Shown here in pieces: positions 16,727-25,180 of a stretch of DNA of 64,000 nucleotides. The translations under genes were made by a program, and so were the position numbers. Each line of letters begins with the position of its first letter. Positions within the stretch are counted from its first letter, which is position 1. Origin of the DNA: Clostridium sp. cel8 (lineage in GTDB: Bacteria; Bacillota; Clostridia; Clostridiales; Clostridiaceae); assembly GCF_014050525.1 (NCBI RefSeq), contig NZ_JACGAG010000004.1:62001-126000 (forward strand). Reading direction: 5' to 3'. The notes under the pieces are model-generated. The model was given only the letters and a program-made list of their open reading frames with translations. It ran no database searches and was not told the DNA's origin.

Positions 16727-18136
16727 TTGGATAATAATACTAGAAATTTTATTGAAAAGATCAAGAGTAAATTACCAAATGTAGACGTGCTAGACAGAGA
16801 GGAAGAGCGTTTAATTTATGCTCATGGATGTTATCCTAAAGAATATAAATTTATTTTGCAGGGTAAGTATAAAAAATTGCCAAGTGCAATTTTAATTGTT
16901 AACAATGAACAAGAGATCAGTGAAATTTTGAAACTTGCAAATGAAATGAAAGTTGGAATTATTCCATATGGTGGAGGATCTGGAATTGTTGGTGGAAGTA
17001 TGCCTGACAACGAAGAAGTTATGATTGACATTAAAAGATTAAGGGACTTCTCTATAAATCCTATTAACTGTACAGCTACAGCTGGTGCAGGAATAACAGG
17101 AGCAGATTTTGAAAATATGTTAAATGAGCATGGATATACATGTGGGCAATATCCACAATCTTTCCAAAGTGCTGTTCTTGGTGGAATGGTTGCCACAAGG
17201 GCTATTGGAACCTTTTCAACTAAATACGGTAAAATGGATGATATGGTAAATTCAATTGAAGTAGTTTTGCCTACAGGAGAAATAGTAAGAACTCACAAGG
17301 CACCTAAAAATTCAACAGGACCAGAATTAAAAGATTTATTTTTAGGAAGTGAAGGTGTTTATGGAATAGTAACTAAAGTTGAAATGAAAATTTATCCAAT
17401 AGCTGAGAAGAGATATTTTGAGGCATATACTTTTCCAAAAACCGAAATTGGACTTGAAGCTATCAGAAATTTCGTTCAAAAGGGAATTAAACCAGCAGTT
17501 ATTAGACTTTATGATGAAACAGAATCAATCTCTAAAATGCGTAAATATGGTTTCGAAAAAGGTTATGCACTTCTAATTGTAGGTTATGAAGGCTTAACTG
17601 AAATGGTTGATTTAGAAAGGAAGATAGTTAATAGTACATGTGTTGCATTTTCTGGAATTCCTAAAGGAGAAAAAGCAGGAAATGACTGGTTTAAAACAAG
17701 ATTTAGTACAAAGAAGATGTTAGATTATGATGTAATGAAAGGTGGGACAGCAGACGCTATTGAAGTTGCTGCACCTTGGGACTCTATTGCTAAAGTTTGG
17801 TCTGAAATGAGAAAGGCGTTAGAGCCGTTATGTGTTGATGTCGATTGTCATTTCTCACATGTATATCACACAGGAGCTAGTGTTTATGTTATATTCCATG
17901 CTAAAACTTCTGGAGATGATTTTGATGGAGCCAAACGTTATCAAGAATGTTTAGATATTGCATGTTCAACTAGTTTGAAATATGGTGGAAATGTATCACA
18001 TCATCATGGAATAGGAAAAGCAAAAGCGGCATATATGCCAATAGAACATGGAGAAGCTGGATTTGGAGTTATGAAAAAAATTAAAAATGCATTAGACCCA
18101 GAAGAAATACTTAATAAGGGGGTATTAGGACTATGA
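16727..18136 (+). CDS. FAD-binding oxidoreductase of the alkyl-DHAP synthase (AGPS)-like branch
   Basis: A 469-residue VAO/PCMH-fold flavoprotein. PYGGGSGIVGG (about residue 85-95) and ATAGAGITGADFENML bind FAD. SFQSAVLGGMVATRAIGTFSTKYGKMDDMV follows the AGPS pattern. The C-terminal SHHHGIGKAKAAYM is the triple-histidine motif that sets alkyldihydroxyacetone-phosphate synthases apart from the GlcD/lactate oxidases (which have EHGIG), and a final DPEEILNKGVLGL is also shared. Starts at TTG 16727 behind AAGGAGG. Known AGPS enzymes swap the acyl group of acyl-DHAP for a fatty alcohol to make ether lipids. In this glp-like operon it may instead oxidise or rearrange a glycerol-phosphate derivative. 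Overlaps the next gene by 4 nt. Confidence 0.75.
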   Translation: MDNNTRNFIEKIKSKLPNVDVLDREEERLIYAHGCYPKEYKFILQGKYKKLPSAILIVNNEQEISEILKLANEMKVGIIPYGGGSGIVGGSMPDNEEVMIDIKRLRDFSINPINCTATAGAGITGADFENMLNEHGYTCGQYPQSFQSAVLGGMVATRAIGTFSTKYGKMDDMVNSIEVVLPTGEIVRTHKAPKNSTGPELKDLFLGSEGVYGIVTKVEMKIYPIAEKRYFEAYTFPKTEIGLEAIRNFVQKGIKPAVIRLYDETESISKMRKYGFEKGYALLIVGYEGLTEMVDLERKIVNSTCVAFSGIPKGEKAGNDWFKTRFSTKKMLDYDVMKGGTADAIEVAAPWDSIAKVWSEMRKALEPLCVDVDCHFSHVYHTGASVYVIFHAKTSGDDFDGAKRYQECLDIACSTSLKYGGNVSHHHGIGKAKAAYMPIEHGEAGFGVMKKIKNALDPEEILNKGVLGL

Positions 18137-19257
18137 TAAACTATACATTAGAGAATTATGAAGATAAATTAACAAGACAAGTTATACACATGGATCAAGC
18201 TATATGTTATTGTCCAGAATTTAGAGCTACTAAGATGATGCATGACTATCCATCAAGAAAATTACAAATGGCAAGAGCTGTTTATAAAAATGAATTAGAG
18301 CCAAATGAATATATATCAGATCTATTGTTTCAATCAATATTATCTAGACAAGGTGAGAGATGGCAAAACTTTGGTGAATCTCCTGAGGACTGTACGGATG
18401 TTATGATTTTATCTCGTGAGATGATGCTTTCTAAAGGCTTTGGAAAGCATATAGTTGATAAATTTAAAAGCACTTTAAATAAAAATAACGGCCATATTTT
18501 AAAAATACAGGATAAAGATATTAATAGATTTAAAAGATATATACCTGTTTCTGATAAGTCTACTACTTATTTGTTTATAGATGATGCTACTTGTACTTAT
18601 GCAGGTAAATCAGCTAGAAATATTGGAGAGTTCTTTTCAAAAAATGGAGTTACTTTTTATCCAGAAATAAAAGCTACATTTGCAGGATGGGAATATTTTG
18701 CATATGGCTTAGTAGAAGAAGGAAAAGAATACATCAAAAAAATGCTTGATGATTTAGAAAGTAAAGGCATTGATACTATAATGACTTTATCTGGTCAAAC
18801 TCAATACTTATTTAAAATATATATTAAGAAATTAGGTTTAGAAAATGAAATTAAAGTCGAAAGTATTTTAGATTATGTTGATGAACTTAAAGTAGATACA
18901 CCAGCATATCTATATGCAGGAAGCTTTTATAGTAGATATTTAAGAATGGAAGATAAGATAAATAGTCTGGTAAAAAATACAAGAGAACAATATATTTCAA
19001 ATTGTGCAGAATTTAATCCTCTAATAGATGGAGATAAGAGAGTTAATGAAGTTACAATTTGGCAAAAACCAGTAACAGCAGAATATAAATTATTTGGATT
19101 TGATGAAAATATACTTAATAATATTGTTGAAGATGGTATATGTGATATTAAAAAAGGAATACAAAATATCACTATAGTATTTGATCCATATGAGTACAAA
19201 GTAATTAGTGAAAAAATGGGTTCAAGTTCAGTTGTATATTTTGCTGAACTATTATAG
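18133..19257 (+). CDS. CCG-domain-like (HdrB/GlpC-like) protein that has lost its cluster cysteines
   Basis: A 374-residue protein translationally coupled to the AGPS-like gene (ATGA overlap). The middle portion follows the fold pattern of a CCG domain (heterodisulfide-reductase B/GlpC/LldE): a beta strand with DDATCTYAGKSARNIGEFF, then KNGVTFYPEIKATFAGWEYFAYGLVEEG where a CCG sequence is expected, then GIDTIMTLSGQTQYLFK where a CPTC-like pair is expected, then VESILDYVDEL. The ligand cysteines at both places are gone (FAG and SGQTQ). The N-terminus has CYCPEFRATKMMHDY. The homology is from pattern, not search. Likely a structural partner of the FAD protein, without an iron-sulfur cluster. 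Confidence 0.5.
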   Translation: MINYTLENYEDKLTRQVIHMDQAICYCPEFRATKMMHDYPSRKLQMARAVYKNELEPNEYISDLLFQSILSRQGERWQNFGESPEDCTDVMILSREMMLSKGFGKHIVDKFKSTLNKNNGHILKIQDKDINRFKRYIPVSDKSTTYLFIDDATCTYAGKSARNIGEFFSKNGVTFYPEIKATFAGWEYFAYGLVEEGKEYIKKMLDDLESKGIDTIMTLSGQTQYLFKIYIKKLGLENEIKVESILDYVDELKVDTPAYLYAGSFYSRYLRMEDKINSLVKNTREQYISNCAEFNPLIDGDKRVNEVTIWQKPVTAEYKLFGFDENILNNIVEDGICDIKKGIQNITIVFDPYEYKVISEKMGSSSVVYFAELL

Positions 19258-19286
19258 TAAAAGTAATTTAAAACTATAGTGTATAA

Positions 19287-19340
19287 ATGTCTTCTAATTA
19301 CAGGGATTGAGATTCAGTAGTTAGAAGGCATTTTTTATTT
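19287..19340 (+). terminator. Rho-independent terminator of the glp-like operon
   Basis: ATGTCTTCTAATTAC (19288-19302) pairs with GTAGTTAGAAGGCAT (mismatches/wobbles only at two places) and is followed by TTTTTTATTT. Confidence 0.8.
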
Positions 19341-19419
19341 ATTTTATTTGACTTCTAAAATTAATAGATGATACAATATATTTCACCAGTTGATTAGTAA
19401 ATTTGGAAGGAAGAGTATA

Positions 19420-20088
19420 ATGATAAAAGCAGTATTTTTTGATATGAATGAAACATTGCTAAATTTAAGTTTACTTAAAGAGAGTTTTGATAAAAATTTT
19501 CATGATGATTTTGCTTTAAAGTATTGGTTTACCAAGCTGCTTCACACCTCTACTGTATTAGGCAGTATGAATGAATATAAGAACTTTGGAGAATTATCAG
19601 AGGTTGTATTAGAAAATGTATTTTATGAAAGTGGAAAGGAGCTTACAGAGGAAACTAAAGCTGAAATATTGGGATCTTTTAGAAAATTGCCTGCATATGA
19701 TGATGTTTTTCAAGCACTTAAAATACTAAGGAAAAATAATATCAAGGTAGTTGTTGTATCAAATTCATCTTTAGAAATGATAAAAGAACAGCTAATAAAT
19801 GCAAATATATTTGATTTAGTTGATACATATTATTCAGTAGACTCTGTAAAAAAATATAAGCCATTTAGTGATATATATAGCTATGTAGCTAATGAAGAAA
19901 AGTTACCTTGTGATAATATTGCAATGGTTGCATCTCATGATTGGGATCTATTTGGAGCAAAAAAAGTAGGATTTACAACAGCATATATTAAGCGTAAAAA
20001 AGAAATATACAATCCATATTATGCACAGCCAGATATATGTAATACAAATTTAATTGATCTGGTTAAAGAAATTGTAAAAATTAAATAA
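19420..20088 (+). CDS. HAD-superfamily hydrolase, haloacid-dehalogenase type II-like
   Basis: A 222-residue enzyme starting at ATG 19420 (GGAAGGAAGAG upstream). HAD motif I is FFDMNETLLNL (Asp nucleophile, with Asn in place of the second Asp, as in 2-haloacid dehalogenases). Motif II is VVVSNSS, the lysine is in VKKYKPFSDIY, and motif IV appears as VASHDWDLFGAKKVG, typical of type II dehalogenase-like proteins. The asparagine at motif I suggests a dehalogenase-type hydrolase rather than an ordinary phosphatase, but activity cannot be stated. Stands between the glp-like operon and an FMN flavoprotein with no clear functional link. Confidence 0.85.
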   Translation: MIKAVFFDMNETLLNLSLLKESFDKNFHDDFALKYWFTKLLHTSTVLGSMNEYKNFGELSEVVLENVFYESGKELTEETKAEILGSFRKLPAYDDVFQALKILRKNNIKVVVVSNSSLEMIKEQLINANIFDLVDTYYSVDSVKKYKPFSDIYSYVANEEKLPCDNIAMVASHDWDLFGAKKVGFTTAYIKRKKEIYNPYYAQPDICNTNLIDLVKEIVKIK

Positions 20089-20146
20089 TAAATAAGCTAA
20101 ATTCAATGCACAGATAAATTCAATTAAATAAAATGGAGGAAAATTT

Positions 20147-20779
20147 ATGATACTTGGAATATCAGGAAGTCCAAGACCTAATAGTGTTACGGCTTCTGCA
20201 GTTAAAAGAGTTCTAGCTGAAAGTGGCAAAGAAACGGAATATATTTCACTTGCTGGGAAAAAAATAAGTGGATGTATAAGTTGCCTTGGTTGTACTAGCA
20301 AAAATATGTGTGTTGTAAAAGATGATTTTCTTGAAATAGCAAAAGCTATGTTAAAAGCAGATGCTATTGTTTTTGGAGCTCCAAATTATTTTGATCAACC
20401 AAATGCTCTCTCCCATTGCCTTTGGGAACGTTGTTTTTGTTTTAGACATAATGGTGAATTTTTACTTAAAAATAAATTAGAAGTTATAATTTCTACAGGA
20501 TATTCTAATGAAGAAAAAAATAATCCTGTTATTGAAACTATAAAAATGTTTATGAATAGAAATAAAATGAAGGTTGTTTCAAAGTTCACTGTAGGAGCAT
20601 ATTCTCAGTGTTATGATTGTAATCAGGGAATAGGTTGCAAAGTTGGAAATATAGTTAAAGATCATGGGTTTGTAGATAAATTGACACCTGAAATGTATCC
20701 GAAGAAATTTGAAGATCAACATATATCTATATTGAAATGTGATAATGCAGCAAAATGTTTGAAAAATATGCTAAGTTGA
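20147..20779 (+). CDS. Flavodoxin-fold FMN oxidoreductase with cysteine-rich loop
   Basis: The 210-residue protein starts MILGISGSPRPNSVTASAVK, the FMN-phosphate loop of the NADPH-dependent FMN reductase family. GCISCLGCTSKNMCVVKDDF at residue 44-63 is an Isf-like cysteine cluster (C-x2-C-x2-C-x5-C), and ADAIVFGAPNYFDQPNAL forms the isoalloxazine site. A second group of cysteines (CYDCNQGIGCKVG) lies near residue 160 and may hold another cluster or a zinc ion. Likely an electron-transfer flavoprotein in an anaerobe's redox-stress response. The terminator overlaps its last codons. Confidence 0.8.
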   Translation: MILGISGSPRPNSVTASAVKRVLAESGKETEYISLAGKKISGCISCLGCTSKNMCVVKDDFLEIAKAMLKADAIVFGAPNYFDQPNALSHCLWERCFCFRHNGEFLLKNKLEVIISTGYSNEEKNNPVIETIKMFMNRNKMKVVSKFTVGAYSQCYDCNQGIGCKVGNIVKDHGFVDKLTPEMYPKKFEDQHISILKCDNAAKCLKNMLS

Positions 20780-20806
20780 CTATAAAAGTTCCTTTAGCAT
20801 ATTTTT
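20762..20806 (+). terminator. Terminator overlapping the end of the FMN oxidoreductase gene
   Basis: AAAAATATGCTAA (20762-20774) pairs perfectly with TTAGCATATTTTT (20794-20806). The 5' arm lies in the last five codons and the T tract is part of the 3' arm. Confidence 0.7.
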
Positions 20807-20942
20807 ATATAATAATTAAGTATTATAATAGAATTTATTCATTTCCCAATTTATGATATAATAATATAGCATATTAATAATTAATCAAGTACAATTGTTA
20901 AAGCTAGTAAGTATCATAAATAATAGTAATGGGGAGATTTTG

Positions 20943-21314
20943 ATGAATAAAAAATATATAGAAGAATGCCGTAAATGTAAAATAAGTAATGAAATAAAAA
21001 AAGAATTATGTCCTTATTGCATAGCACAAAAAGTAATAAATGGAAAATGGAAAATGCTAATTTTTTGGCATTTAAAAGATAAAACGATGAGATTTAATGA
21101 GTTAAATAGATTGATACCTGCAACTTCCTCAACTCTTTCAAGACAATTAAAGGAATTAGAAATTGATGGAATGGTAGAACGAAAATCATATAATGAGATA
21201 CCACCTAGAGTGGAATATTATTTAACTCCCATGGGGAAAAAATTTAAAGATGTGATGAAATCAGTTAAAAGTTGGGCAAACTTATATCTTATAGAAGAAA
21301 ATATATCACTGTAA
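20943..21314 (+). CDS. HxlR-family winged-helix regulator with a four-cysteine N-terminus
   Basis: A 123-residue regulator. The start at 20943 is chosen for the GGGGAG ribosome site and because the upstream part of the longer frame is unlike HxlR proteins. The winged helix spans about residues 27-110: KVINGKWKMLIFWHL, MRFNELNRLIPATSSTLSRQLKELE, PPRVEYYLTPMGKKF. HxlR/YodB/HypR proteins often sense electrophiles or hypochlorite through one cysteine. This one has C9, C12, C23 and C26 (CxxC-x10-CxxC), which could bind zinc or an iron-sulfur cluster or form disulfides. It sits directly upstream of the osmC promoter and is a likely regulator of it. Confidence 0.85.
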   Translation: MNKKYIEECRKCKISNEIKKELCPYCIAQKVINGKWKMLIFWHLKDKTMRFNELNRLIPATSSTLSRQLKELEIDGMVERKSYNEIPPRVEYYLTPMGKKFKDVMKSVKSWANLYLIEENISL

Positions 21315-21350
21315 TAAATTAAATTAAGATAAACATTTCAAGTAAGAATA

Positions 21351-21384
21351 AAGGGTACTCTCATAATAGAAAGTACTCTTTTTA
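21351..21384 (+). terminator. Terminator of the HxlR gene
   Basis: AAGGGTACT pairs with AGTACTCTT (one wobble/mismatch), followed by TTTTT, upstream of the osmC promoter. Confidence 0.65.
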
Positions 21385-21411
21385 AATTATAAATACTTAC
21401 TTAGCTTACTA

Positions 21412-21440
21412 TTGACTTTAGATTTCAAATCTGTTATTAT
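21412..21440 (+). promoter_or_regulatory. Promoter of the osmC-lpd-lplA operon with a palindrome in the spacer
   Basis: -35 TTGACT (21412-21417) and -10 TATTAT (21435-21440) are 17 nt apart. The spacer holds a perfect dyad, AGATTT-C-AAATCT (21420-21432), which is where a repressor would block polymerase. The HxlR protein encoded upstream and the MarR protein encoded downstream are both candidates. Confidence 0.65.
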
Positions 21441-21471
21441 ATTATCAAATAGAATTAAGGAGATGTTAATC

Positions 21472-21912
21472 ATGTTAACTACTTTTAAGGCTAGTGCCAA
21501 AAAGTTACCAAAAGGATTACAAGTTGAAACAAATTCAAGAGGATTCAAGATTGTATTTGATGAACCTGAAGAATTAGGTGGAACAAATGCTGGATTAAAT
21601 CCTGTAGAAGCTCTTCTTTGTACATTAGGTGCTTGCCAATCTATTGTTGCAAGTTCTTTTGCGGCTGCTAAGAATTTTACTTTTGAAGAACTTTCAATTG
21701 AACTTGAGGGAGATTTAGATCCAGATGGATTTCTTGGAGTTTCAGATGCAAGAAATGGTTTTCAAGAGATTCGTTATATTATGAATTTTAAAACAAATGA
21801 AAGCCAAGAAAAAACAGAAGCGTTTGTAGATTTTATTGAAAAGACTTGTCCTGTAGGAGATTGTCTTGCAAACGGTGTGAAACTTGTAAGGGCTGGTGTA
21901 GTAAGAAGTTAA
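21472..21912 (+). CDS. OsmC/Ohr-family thiol peroxidase
   Basis: A 146-residue OsmC-fold protein starting at ATG 21472 (AAGGAGA 9 nt upstream). The two redox cysteines of the family are present: Cys55 in LGACQS and Cys126 in KTCPVGDC. GLNPVEALLCTLGAC is the usual helix signature. OsmC/Ohr enzymes reduce organic or fatty-acid hydroperoxides with these two thiols. Known Ohr proteins are re-reduced by dihydrolipoyl groups of lipoylated enzymes, not by thioredoxin. The next two genes supply exactly a lipoyl domain, its dehydrogenase and a lipoate ligase, so this is probably the peroxidase of a dedicated lipoyl-dependent system. Confidence 0.9.
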   Translation: MLTTFKASAKKLPKGLQVETNSRGFKIVFDEPEELGGTNAGLNPVEALLCTLGACQSIVASSFAAAKNFTFEELSIELEGDLDPDGFLGVSDARNGFQEIRYIMNFKTNESQEKTEAFVDFIEKTCPVGDCLANGVKLVRAGVVRS

Positions 21913-21931
21913 TGATTATAATCTATAATTG

Positions 21932-21954
21932 GGGGAATGTTTAACTCATTCCCC
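21932..21954 (+). other. Intercistronic hairpin between osmC and lpd genes
   Basis: GGGGAATG (21932-21939) pairs perfectly with CATTCCCC (21947-21954) over 7 nt and has no T tract. It probably sets mRNA stability or the ratio of OsmC to the downstream enzymes. Confidence 0.5.
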
Positions 21955-21977
21955 TATGTAAATATAGGAGGTATATT

Positions 21978-23684
21978 ATGGAAGTTAAAATGTCATTAAT
22001 TCCTGGAGGAAAAAAAGGTAAGGTAGGAAAAATAAATGTAAAGTTAGGGGATAAGGTAAATAAAGGAGATATATTAGTTCAAGTTGAAACTGGTAAAGGA
22101 AATCGCCCTATAAAAGCTACTGAATCAGGAACTATTACAAATATATTATGTGAAGAAGGAAAAGAAGTTGCTTCCAATGAAGTATTATTTGAAATAAAAT
22201 CAGAAAATTCTAAAACAATGAAAGAAACAAAAGAATCTTTTCCATTATCAAGTATTTCATCAAATACCTCTAATAAAAAAGAAATAGAATATCTAAAAAC
22301 AGATTTGCTCATCATAGGAGCTGGACCTGGAGGATATGTTGCGGCTATTTATGCAGCAAAAAAAGGTATTAATGTTACTTTAGTTGAAAAAGAAAAGCTT
22401 GGAGGAACTTGCTTAAATGTAGGTTGTATTCCAACAAAAGCATTTGTTAAGTCTTCTGAAATATGCCATAGCGTAAAAAGAGCATCAACTTTTGGTATAA
22501 AAACCTCAGGAGAATTTGAAGTTGATATGGAAAGGGTTATTTCACGCAAAAATGAAGTAAAGGAAAAATTGATTTCTGGTATTTCCTTTTTAATGGATAA
22601 AAATAGGATTAATGTTATCAGCGGAGAGGCTTCTTTTATTTCTAATAAAGAGGTTTTTGTTAAAGGAAATGAAAGTTATAATATTAGTGCAAAAAATATA
22701 ATAATAGCAACTGGCTCTAAAATATCAGATATTAAAATTCCTGGCATTGATTTACCATTTGTTTTAAATAGTACGAAAGCTCTTGATTGCACAGAACTCC
22801 CAAAATCAATTACTATTATTGGAGGCGGAGTAATTGGTATGGAGTTTGCATTTATTTATCGTAATATGGGTGTAGAAGTTACTGTTATAGAATTTATGGA
22901 TAGACTTCTTACAATGGTAGATAAAGATGTTTCAGAAGAAATCAAAAATATAGCTGAAGAAGCAGGAATTTCTATTCATACAAGTTCAAAGGTGCTTAAA
23001 ATTCAGAGCTCAACAAATAATCAAGCAATTGTAACATATGAGGACTCAAATGGTGAGCATTTAGTTGTTAGCGAAAAGGTTTTGGTAGCTATTGGAAGAC
23101 AGCCAAATTTAGATTCCATTCACATTGAAAACACAGAAGTTGAGTTAAATGATAGAGGAAGAGGAATTAAAGTTGATAGTAATATGCGTACAAATGTAAA
23201 AAATATTTATGCAATTGGAGATGTTACTAATATTATTCAACTTGCACATGTAGCTTCTCATCAAGGTATTGTAGCAGTTGACAATATCATAGGAGAAGAT
23301 AAAGAAATAGATTATTCAGCTGTTCCAAATGTTATATTTACATCTCCTGAAATATCAAGCGTAGGATTAAGTGAAGATGAATGTAAGAATAAATCCATTG
23401 ATTATAGTGTAAGTAAATTCTCTTTTGAAGGTAATGGCAAAGCACTTACAATGGATGAACCTAGAGGATTTATTAAACTCATAAAGGACAATAGTACAAA
23501 CAAAATTATAGGTGGTACTATTATAGGTGCAGATGCTTCCTCACTTGTAAGTACACTTACACTTGCAATTAAAAATGGATTGACAGATAAAGAAATAACT
23601 GAAACAATATTTGCACATCCAACTACTGCTGAGGTAATTCATGAAGCGGCATTTGGACTTAGTATAGGAGCATTACATCAATGA
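21978..23684 (+). CDS. lpdA: Dihydrolipoyl dehydrogenase with N-terminal lipoyl domain
   Basis: A 568-residue fusion. Residues 1-75 are a biotinyl/lipoyl domain with the lipoylation lysine Lys40 in QVETGKGNRPI. A Ser/Lys-rich linker (about 76-105) leads to a complete E3 enzyme: FAD motif IIGAGPGGYVAAIYAA, redox pair in GGTCLNVGCIPTKAF (about residue 145-151), NAD motif IIGGGVIGMEFA, FAD motif YAIGDVTNIIQLAHVAS, and the C-terminal His-Glu dyad AHPTTAEVIHEA. It oxidises dihydrolipoyl groups with NAD+, or reduces lipoyl with NADH. No 2-oxoacid dehydrogenase or glycine cleavage genes are nearby. The self-carried lipoyl arm plus the adjacent OsmC and lipoate ligase suggest NADH to lipoyl to OsmC electron flow. 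Confidence 0.92.
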   Translation: MEVKMSLIPGGKKGKVGKINVKLGDKVNKGDILVQVETGKGNRPIKATESGTITNILCEEGKEVASNEVLFEIKSENSKTMKETKESFPLSSISSNTSNKKEIEYLKTDLLIIGAGPGGYVAAIYAAKKGINVTLVEKEKLGGTCLNVGCIPTKAFVKSSEICHSVKRASTFGIKTSGEFEVDMERVISRKNEVKEKLISGISFLMDKNRINVISGEASFISNKEVFVKGNESYNISAKNIIIATGSKISDIKIPGIDLPFVLNSTKALDCTELPKSITIIGGGVIGMEFAFIYRNMGVEVTVIEFMDRLLTMVDKDVSEEIKNIAEEAGISIHTSSKVLKIQSSTNNQAIVTYEDSNGEHLVVSEKVLVAIGRQPNLDSIHIENTEVELNDRGRGIKVDSNMRTNVKNIYAIGDVTNIIQLAHVASHQGIVAVDNIIGEDKEIDYSAVPNVIFTSPEISSVGLSEDECKNKSIDYSVSKFSFEGNGKALTMDEPRGFIKLIKDNSTNKIIGGTIIGADASSLVSTLTLAIKNGLTDKEITETIFAHPTTAEVIHEAAFGLSIGALHQ

Positions 23685-24631
23685 TGAATAAAATTTATAT
23701 ATCTCTTGAAACGGATCCTTATTTTAATATTGCTGCAGAATATCAGATGTTCCTTGAAGCAGATGAAGGAATAAGCTTTTTCTTATGGCAAAATCAGTCT
23801 GCTGTGATTTGTGGACGTAATCAAAATCTATATGCTGAATGTAATATGGAATATCTGGAAAATAATCACATACTTCCAGTTAGAAGATTTTCTGGTGGCG
23901 GTACTGTTTTTCAAGATATGGGAAATGTAAATTTTACTTTTATAGCCAAAGAAAAAAATGTTAATATAAAAAAGTATATGAATGTTATAAAAAGAGCATT
24001 ATCTTTTTTTGATATCTCATGTGAATTTAGTGGTCGGAATGATTTACTTTATAATGGAAAGAAATTTTCTGGACATGCTTATTATGTAGATAAGGGAAAT
24101 CATATGTATCATGGTACCATTATGGTAAATGTAGATATGAATGTGGTATCTAAAGTACTCAATCCTTCTTTTATAAAGTTAAAGTCTAAAGGTATTGATT
24201 CGGTAAGAAGTAGAGTTATAAATTTATCTGAAGTGAATAAAGATATCACAGTTGAATCAATGATAGATGCTCTTTCTAGGGCATTTATAGATGTTTATGG
24301 GAATAGTGAGCCAATTAAGTATATTGATAGAAACTCAATTAAAGTACCTCTTTTTGAAAAAATAAATAAAAATGAGTGGATATTTGGTCAGTCACCAAAT
24401 TATAGTATAAGCTTTGAGAGAAAACTTCTTTGTGGAAATGTTACAATTTATGTTGATGTAAAAGAAGGGATTATAAATAGTATTAATATAAATACAGATA
24501 GTCTTACTGTTTTTGATTTTTCAAAATGTGAAAAGTCCTTAATTGGAACATTGTTTAATGAAAATTATGTTTTTGATTATATAGAAAAGTATACTCAAGC
24601 TAATATGAAAAAGGCAGGTTACAATAAATAA
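23681..24631 (+). CDS. lplA: Lipoate-protein ligase
   Basis: A 316-residue ligase that attaches lipoate (or octanoate) to the lysine of lipoyl domains. It overlaps the stop of lpd by 4 nt. The LplA catalytic domain shows QNQSAVICGRNQNLYAE, the RRFSGGGTVFQDMGNVNF motif (RRxSGGGxVxHDxGN with Gln for His) and YNGKKFSGHAYY carrying the acyl-adenylate-binding lysine. A C-terminal accessory domain follows from about residue 235. Coupling to lpd means the lipoyl domain encoded just upstream is its most likely substrate, from scavenged lipoate. Confidence 0.92.
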   Translation: MMNKIYISLETDPYFNIAAEYQMFLEADEGISFFLWQNQSAVICGRNQNLYAECNMEYLENNHILPVRRFSGGGTVFQDMGNVNFTFIAKEKNVNIKKYMNVIKRALSFFDISCEFSGRNDLLYNGKKFSGHAYYVDKGNHMYHGTIMVNVDMNVVSKVLNPSFIKLKSKGIDSVRSRVINLSEVNKDITVESMIDALSRAFIDVYGNSEPIKYIDRNSIKVPLFEKINKNEWIFGQSPNYSISFERKLLCGNVTIYVDVKEGIINSININTDSLTVFDFSKCEKSLIGTLFNENYVFDYIEKYTQANMKKAGYNK

Positions 24632-24700
24632 AATTATATAGAAAAGTAAATAAGAGTATGCTATAATTAAAGATATCGACTAAAGTAGGTTGAGGTATAT

Positions 24701-25156
24701 ATGTTTAATTTAGATGACTGTTTTGCTTTAATAACTAGTAGAAGTGCTAAAATATTTTCAGAAGTTTTGGAAAAAGAATTAAGACCTTCCAATGTCACTA
24801 GATCTCAGTGGATAGCTATGTATTATATATATGTAAGCGAAATTATTACTCAAAGGGAACTTGCTGATAAACTATGTGTTAAGGAGCCAACTCTTGCAAG
24901 ATTACTTCAAAAAATGGAGAATGACGGTATTGTGTGTCGCTCAAATAGTACATCAGATAAACGAATGAAATATTTGACATTAACAGAAAAAGGGAAAGCT
25001 ATATGTTTTAAGTTAGTTCCTGTAGTCGAAAAATATAAAGACGATATAGTTTCCGGAATTGATGATTGTGAACTTCAAATATTTAAAAAAGTTCTTGATA
25101 AAATGACAGAAAATGCTTTGAATATGGAGAAAGGTATAGGAAAAGTTAATAATTAA
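24701..25156 (+). CDS. MarR-family transcriptional regulator
   Basis: A 151-residue winged-helix protein. Helix-turn-helix TQRELADKLCVKEPTLARLLQKMENDG (residues 47-73), then the wing RSNSTSDKRMKYLTLTEKGK with the conserved D-x-R motif. Cysteines at about 55, 76 and 102 could sense oxidants, as in OhrR, though the single N-terminal OhrR cysteine is not obvious. The ribosome site is AGGTTGAGG. It follows the lipoyl/OsmC genes by 70 nt and ends in a strong terminator, so it may be the OhrR-like regulator of that module. Confidence 0.87.
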   Translation: MFNLDDCFALITSRSAKIFSEVLEKELRPSNVTRSQWIAMYYIYVSEIITQRELADKLCVKEPTLARLLQKMENDGIVCRSNSTSDKRMKYLTLTEKGKAICFKLVPVVEKYKDDIVSGIDDCELQIFKKVLDKMTENALNMEKGIGKVNN

Positions 25157-25180
25157 AAGTAATGTAAAATTAGAAAATAA

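Noticed and set aside
21978-23684. E3 component of a local 2-oxoacid dehydrogenase, acetoin or glycine-cleavage system
   Set aside because: No E1, E2 or gcv gene lies in the window; the operon neighbours are OsmC and lipoate ligase.
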